A DNA stretch of 64,000 nt from Arthrobotrys musiformis. Taxonomy: Eukaryota; Ascomycota; Orbiliomycetes; Orbiliales; Orbiliaceae. Shown in pieces: positions 58,417 through 64,000 of the stretch. Both the position numbers and the translations under genes were made by a program. Under the pieces are notes generated by a model. It was given only the letters and a program-made list of their open reading frames with translations. It was not told where the DNA came from and made no database searches. Each line of letters opens with the position of its first letter. Within the stretch, counting starts at the first letter, position 1. The DNA is taken from positions 1,922,001 to 1,986,000 of the forward strand of contig JAVHJL010000008.1 in NCBI GenBank assembly GCA_036971715.1. The letters are read 5' to 3'.

Positions 58417-60224
58417 TTAGAGGTCATCGCAGAAGAGCTCGTCCTCAGCCAATGATCGGGACTGAGTCTCGACTGAGTCGTCGAAGTCGCAGTTCTCGAT
58501 ACATATCGTGGGAACGCTCACCGTAGGCTTGGTCTTCTTCACCTCAGTCTTCGAAGGTGCGGCATTCTCCTCGTCTTCCTCATCATCTTCCGGCAACGGG
58601 ACGGCAGCGGCGGCGAGGACGTCGGCGTCATCCTTCTGTTGCTTCAAGTAGTCCTCGACGATGTTTCCGATGACGGCGAATTTGGACGATGCCAGACAGC
58701 TTCGCTTTTCCTCCTGCTTCATCTTCTTCAACTTCTCGGCCTCCTCCCGTTCCTTCTTGAGGTTTGGGTAGAAGATCTCGACGTCAGCTTCGCCAAGTGG
58801 GCTTCTGATCCGCTCTTCGTCCATGATCTCAAACTCCTCTCTTCTGGGGAGAGCCGGGGGTGGCATGGCAAGTTGGTCTTCAGTTGGTGGAGGTGGGATG
58901 TTCTCCTTTCCGATCCTGTCGACCTCGCTGCATTTCTTCAAATCCTCTTCGTCCGAGATGTCGAGGGTACCGGCACCGTGGTACATCAAGTTTGTCAAGG
59001 TTTCCTCGAGTGTGTCCTCGTGGATCTCAAACATCCAGCCCTTGGGGAATGATTGGCCGGGGCGCCATGTGCTTCCGGTGGTATTACCCGACTTGGCAAC
59101 AGGGGTGGCGATAAGCCTGCCATCGATAGAGGAATCGATATCTTTGCTAGATTTGGACAAGTGGGAAGGTGGGTCGACACGTCGGACTGCCTTCTGGATC
59201 TTACGCTTGATACCCGCCGACGGTGCGGAGAGGGTGGCAAGGCTATCCTTTCGGGCAAGGGCCGGACGGCCAGAAGAAGCAGTGGAAGAGGTGGGGGTGT
59301 TTGAGAGGGGGGCGAGGGAACGTCGCTTCAGGGTGGAGGTGGAGGAAGATGCATTGACGGTTTTCTTCTTCAGGACGATGGGGACGGAGTTGGAGAGGAC
59401 AGCAGGCTTGGTGACAAGGGCATATTTGGGAACAGAGTTCTCGTCGCATGAAGCGGGAGACAGCTGGGACTTCATGCGCTTTGTCTGAGTGGAAGCATTG
59501 ACCGGGGCGTTTTCGTCGTAGATGGTGTAGAAGGGTCGTTTGCCAGACGAGGCCTTTGACAAGGACGATTTGAAGGCTGTCAAGGAGGAGCAATGTCAGT
59601 AACCATCATCGTCATCATCGTCATATTTATTATCATCATCATCGTCATAGGTATGAATATCAATATAGAAATAAAAGTGGAAAGTGGAGTGGGGAACGTC
59701 GGAGCGAACCGGGCGACTGGTGAAAATGTAAAATGTGTTGCGCAACGTGGGAAAGTGAAACGGCGTCTGATTGGCTGGCCAAATATAGGCGGGCGGGCGC
59801 TCAAACTTGGACTTTTCTTTCTTTCTTGTTCTCTTAACTCCATCCACATCATTTTATGCATGGACATGGCCATGGAACATGGGCAGACATGGATAAGTAT
59901 ACATCGCAGTGGGTAGTCCATCTGACACCCAGCTGATACCGATACTGTACTGATACCGCTACTAGTGCCAGAGAAGGATCGGGGGTTTTCGCAAAACCGA
60001 TTCACCAGAAATAAAAAAAAAAAAGAAAGAAAAAGGGAAACATCGAGTCTTCACTCTTTTTATATTTAAAGATATGGAATAAAAATGTGGATCTTACCTT
60101 TGGCATCGAGTGTTGCATCGAGTCCACGAACAATGTTGGTGACGTTGCCGAGGACGGTTCTCTTCCTGGGCGAAAGAGGGGTAAGGACATGGCGAGGAGG
60201 TTGGGTCGAGATCATGGTCGCCAT
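58417..60224 (-). CDS. KEN-box and D-box nuclear-type protein, candidate APC/C substrate (428 aa)
   Basis: Exons 60098-60224 and 58417-59576. Exon 1 gives a basic N-terminus with LTPLSPRKRTVLGNV, which includes a CDK consensus (SPRK), and the start codon is at 60224. Exon 2 gives a Ser/Lys-rich region holding a full destruction box RRSLAPLSN (RxxLxxxxN, near residues 127-135), the conserved-looking segment WMFEIHEDTLEETLTNLM, and a KEN box (GKENIPPP, near residue 266). A charged coiled-coil stretch (KKEREEAEKLKKMKQEEKR) and an acidic tail end the protein. D-box plus KEN box mark targets of the anaphase-promoting complex, so a cell-cycle regulator (securin-like or similar) is inferred. I cannot name the orthologue. 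The intron is unusually long (521 nt) and includes trinucleotide repeats. An extra small exon inside it cannot be excluded. Confidence 0.75.
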
Positions 60225-60435
60225 TTTTCTTGGTTCTTCCAGTCGGTCGGACAGCCCTTCTTTTGAAGTTCGAATATATATTTCCTGCCGATGTTCTTAT
60301 TTGATGTGTGTCGGGTTGTCGGATGTGTGTATATATATATAGTAGATGTGCTGGATGTGGAAAGCGACTACTTTCAATAAAGAAGAATCGCTGTCGGAAT
60401 GTTGGAGTCCTTGAAAGTCAAAAAGTGGCGATGGT

Positions 60436-60456
60436 TGGTGGTGGTGGTGGTGGTGG
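60436..60456. repeat. (TGG)7 microsatellite
   Basis: Seven perfect TGG copies in the promoter region of the KEN-box gene. Confidence 0.9.
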
Positions 60457-62927
60457 AATGGGGCGACAGGAGGAGGGGAAAAGAGGGAGGGAAGAGCACA
60501 GAAAAGTGCGGGAACAGCCAGAAGATAAGAGAACACAACCCTCAGACGGGCCAGACAAGAGACGAGACGAGACGAGACTAAATTAAACCCAGATGCAGCA
60601 AGATGTGATATGACTTCGACAGACAGACAGAGGAAAAAAGTATGTTATGCAGCAGCAGCTGAGCGATAAAAAGAAGCGAGCAGGCTGCAGCTGATCTCTG
60701 AACACGACAAGAAAAAAAGGGTGGGAAGAGGGACGAAAGACGAAACAGACGGTGTGAGGGAAGAACGGCTGGAGGAGTAATTAAACCAAGATGCCTGTCA
60801 CTTTCGGTCTATCGGTCTTCGAGGGGGTTAAGGAAAAGCGCGTCGTTGGTGGGCAGGCCGGGCTCCACAAGGCACAGTCAGATATGATTATCAAGGTTAC
60901 TTTCTTCAATCTACAGTATAACAATCTGTCGAGGTTGATTGATATGGTGATGTCGAGGATGATGTTCAGGAGAAAGGAGAAGAAGAAGAGAAGAAGAAGG
61001 AAGAAAGGAGCGGACCGTGCTGAAGCCACACGAAGTCTCAATCAAACCGACCGATAAAAGTGCTTTCCAAGAAGAAGAAGAAGATGGTGATGATGATGAC
61101 AGGCTGAGAACAGATTTTGATTTTGCAGTCTTAAAGAATCCGAGGGAGAGAATCTGGGAGAATCAGAAAGGGATGAGGAAATTGTCAATTACACTTCCAA
61201 ATCCAGCACAAATTGCTTTCCCCCAAAAATCGGGTGGCAGAAAACTGGGAACGAGGCCAACGGAAGAAGCAAAGCGGAGTGCCAAGGATCCCCCGAGTGC
61301 GAATGAAGTCCCAGCAGGGAACAGCAGGGGAACAGCAGGGGACCCCTGTTCTGACCATATTAATTCCCTTCGCCATCACCGATTGCTACGCGTGCGCGTG
61401 ACATTCTTGCGTTCTCTCTCTTCTCTCTCAAGGCGAAACTGGTTCGGATTTCGATCGAATGTGGAAAACTAATTGCTTCCCACCCCACTTTCCCGCATAA
61501 ATCTCTTCTCTTTTCAGTTCTCAGAGACCTGTGAAGCAGAAGGTTGGTTGGTTCTCAAAGGGAATCCCCATTCCACACAGCCTCTGCTCAAACATGCCGC
61601 TAATATAGGCTGGTCGGAGGGGCTTGACTCTCCCCCTTTGCCTCATCACAAGCCTCCTGGAGGGCCTGAACCTCCGTCTTCCAATATAACCCATATCGGA
61701 TTTTATACCCCGAGATATCTAGATCTATAGAAATACAAAATACAAAATGTAAAATGTGTAAAACCTGGTTTTAACGTTTTCGCGTTCGATATATAAGCTT
61801 GCTGCATTAGGCACTAAATCCCCAATCCCGTCTACTACCAGCTTCCATCTTTAGTCGAGAACCACCCGGCCACTTTCGAACAAATCCCGTCGGAAAGGAA
61901 CTAGTACCCGCACAACGAAAATTCTACCTCAAGCAGGGATTTTATACTTCGGACTGGTTTTATCTCAAAGAACATAAAGTCAAGGTAAACGATAAGGGTT
62001 TTGATATCCAGATAGAATAATACCCCCGATCCTACTTAAAGCGCCGGAACGCATGTGCAATCCCTTCCAGTGCGGAGTGCAGTAGTCTGCGCTTGCACTG
62101 CACTGTGGCTTCCATAGGCCCGCTGCTAAATCCTATCGCATACCTGTCCAAAACTATAAATACTAAAATACTCCGATTTTAATACCAGCTAGTGTCTATA
62201 CATCAAAAAGTAAAGAAATTTCAAGACCCGAGAGTGATGAGGTCATGATATCTAGATCCCAGTGACAATGTCAATCGATAACTATCCATCCAAACCCTTC
62301 AACCTGATACTAGTTAGAACTCAAGAAAAACCCCGAGAAGATATATCCCATGTCCTACTTCATGTGAAAAACCCTTTCTTTCCCAAAACCAATCCCACGA
62401 GCTCTCTAAAAAGGATCCTCCAGCGTCAAAAATTTTTTACCTGCCCGTAATTCACAGGACACAAACCCCCCCTCCAATCACAAAGCGGGGTTCCCACGCC
62501 AGACCCCGGTTAGTTTCCATAACCGCCTTTAATTCCACTTTCGACCTTACAACACCAAAAAACGCGAAAATGACGCCCTGTGCCTTTTCGGTCGAAAAAA
62601 ATTGGAATTAATTCCCTTTCGATCAAAAAGTGAAGGACGTGGATTTTTGTTGGACGTAAAACGGCGCGGAAGGTGAAACGTATTTCGGGTGTTTCGGGTT
62701 CGGAGGTGTTTCAACTGTCTGTGGTCGATTATACTCATATACGTAGAGAGTAATACAGTGTATAGAATACAGAGTTATATTTAGAAGTAAGAGTAGATAG
62801 TATTTGTATTGACTGTATACGTCGAATATCGCCGCGAGATCAATTGCAATTGCAAGAGGTAAGTTTAAAAACGCTAATCGAAACAGCAAAAGTAAAGACT
62901 GTACTAAAGCAGAGTGTCCGCTTCATA

Positions 62928-62943
62928 CCCCCCCCCCCCCCCC
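62928..62943. repeat. 16-C homopolymer
   Basis: Uninterrupted poly-C in non-coding sequence; the exact length is uncertain because such runs are error-prone. Confidence 0.85.
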
Positions 62944-63334
62944 TCCATCATGTATAACTATACGACCAACTCCAGACCATTTAGATCCATCCATACGAAC
63001 AAATCCCGAACAAAAAGGAAAGAAAAGAAAAAGAAAGAAAAGAATATCCAGCCATTTCGATTCCTGAAACTCCAATCGGACTCCGCATGGCATGGAAGAT
63101 CCAACGGAATAGGGTTATCGGGATAAGTCCAGCTGATGTATGAGCTGGCAAAATTCACCCACCCATCCCGTCTTTTCCTATCGTATCGAGGTGTGCAGGG
63201 AAAGAAGGTCTCAGTATCACCCAATCCCACCTCGTCCTCCCCCGTCTCCGTCATGCAATGGTAGTTCATGCCGAGGACTGTCATGACGGCATAAACTGGA
63301 GGAGGAAGGGTTGGGAGGGAACTACAAGGCACCC

Positions 63335-64000
63335 TTACCACCTCATGCCGAACCAGTCGAAGTCTCCATCGATGTTCACCCAATGGCCTTTCTCGATTGC
63401 TGATTCCCACCTGTGATTCCATGCACGTTAGTAAATTAAGTTCCTTTCCCTTCTTCCAAATTAAAAAACCTGGAAGCCTGAATATTCTTAAAAAAAGAAA
63501 AAGTGTACTCACCCCATGCCTACGGCCAACATACGGCACATATCTCCATAATACCCACAGACCACCCAACCGTCTCTAGCCACCCTCAAAGCCTCAACTT
63601 GGACTCCAAAGTCGACCAAGTACGCCACCGCAGCAGCCTCCCTCTCCTCTCTTTCCATCTTATTCAGATCCTCGGCCCAGAACCCACCGGGCTGGCCCAC
63701 AGCCACACTCCTATCCTGCGCTCGAACACAAACACCGTTGCCCCCCGCGGTACACTTCTTGACCTCCTCGTCGTTGAAAACATCCGAGTCATCAGAAGAA
63801 ATGATCCTAACAGGCGGCTCAACCCACGGACGTGGGTAATCAGGGAGGAAGTAATCCTTAACCCATCGATCCTGCGTACCATCCCCCGCAGAGAGTCCCT
63901 GGATGACCTCACCGGGCATATTCAAGCTGACCTTCATGAACCTCTCGAGGGGTAGGTATCCCTTATGCCACTTCCACTCCCTGGCGGCACGATCACCGTG
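63335..64000 (-). CDS. 3' part of an unrecognised gene (partial, at least 187 aa)
   Basis: Runs off the right end of the window. The frame is open from 64000 (reading HGDRAAREWKWHKGYL) to 63513. A 102-nt intron (63411-63512, GTGAGT donor, CACAG acceptor) then joins to 63335-63410, ending WFGMRW and a stop. The segment is rich in Trp, Asp and Gly (DGWVVCGYYGDMCRMLAVGMG). It contains a predicted helix (EREEREAAAVAYLV) and a short acidic loop (SSDDSDVFNDEE). It has no signal peptide in the visible part. An alternative donor two bases before the stop (GTAAGG at 63338) could extend it into an open frame at about 62958-63281, but the phase does not match, so I end it at MRW. I do not recognise the family from this part. 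Confidence 0.7.

Larger units (their letters stand above)
60225..63334. other. 3.1-kb intergenic rich in simple repeats
   Basis: Promoter of the KEN-box gene and the 3' flank of the last gene. Simple sequences include (TGG)7 at 60436, GAAGAA-type tracts near 60977-61010 and 61070-61087, an 11-bp CAGCAGGGGAA-like repeat near 61312-61342 and 16 C at 62928. Frames of 88-151 codons here are driven by these tracts, or start at GTG, and show no domain. I support no gene. Confidence 0.45.

Noticed and set aside
58823..59488. 221-codon plus-strand open frame
   Set aside because: Antisense shadow of the KEN-box gene exon 2.
60791..61057. 88-codon plus-strand frame with ATG
   Set aside because: C-terminal half is a translated AGAAGAAG tract; an equally long frame lies on the other strand.
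61017..61472. 151-codon plus-strand frame
   Set aside because: Begins at GTG and is driven by GAA/GAT repeats; no domain.
62958..63569. 203-codon minus-strand frame near the last gene
   Set aside because: The part at 62958-63281 looks plausible, but no donor in the correct phase joins it to the gene ending at 63335; the remainder overlaps the gene in another frame.
1..64000. CRISPR array, rRNA, intact transposon or virus
   Set aside because: No regular spacer-repeat pattern, rRNA core sequence, transposase, reverse transcriptase or viral gene was found on either strand.

Overview
The window comes from a filamentous ascomycete fungus, most likely a plant-associated one. Genes carry several introns of about 50-100 nt with GTAAGT-type donors, CTAAC-like branch sites and CAG/TAG acceptors. 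They encode secreted hydrolases, a self-sufficient CYP505 P450, a 24-residue fungal metallothionein and an Egh16-like protein. The protein mix would suit the Leotiomycetes, but I cannot prove that from sequence alone. I found no rRNA, tRNA, CRISPR array or intact transposon.

Layout. 1-6.1 kb holds no gene I can support. 6.1-10.8 kb (minus strand) holds an AT-hook nuclear protein and an amino-acid permease. 10.8-18.8 kb is an 8-kb gene desert. 18.8-35.8 kb holds two paralogous major-facilitator transporters of the vacuolar amino-acid/multidrug type (minus at 18.8-21.0, plus at 31.3-33.9). Between them lie a secreted arylsulfatase, a secreted M43 metalloprotease and a cysteine-rich triple-repeat surface protein. 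After them come a secreted Mn/Fe superoxide dismutase and a small convergent gene. 38.6-45.5 kb holds an exopolygalacturonase, an M14 carboxypeptidase and a small secreted cell-wall-type protein. 46.3-49.9 kb is the P450-reductase fusion. 51.4 kb is the metallothionein, preceded by a 5'UTR intron. 53.2-57.5 kb holds the Egh16-like protein and an unrecognised secreted acidic protein. 58.4-60.2 kb is a nuclear-type protein with a KEN box and a perfect destruction box. The last 665 bases are the 3' part of an unrecognised gene that leaves the window.

How the genes fit together. Nine of the seventeen protein genes called have a signal peptide. Together they would break down pectin, protein and sulfate esters and handle superoxide outside the cell. 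Two vacuolar-type transporters and a plasma-membrane permease could handle the amino acids released. This is a secreted-protein-rich neighbourhood rather than a recognisable biosynthetic cluster: there is no PKS, NRPS or terpene synthase.

All exon structures were worked out by hand from splice signals, reading frame and family motifs. The summed exon lengths are multiples of three in every gene. The least certain points are noted per entry (donor of the triple-repeat gene, acceptor of the carboxypeptidase first intron, and the 3' end of the last gene).
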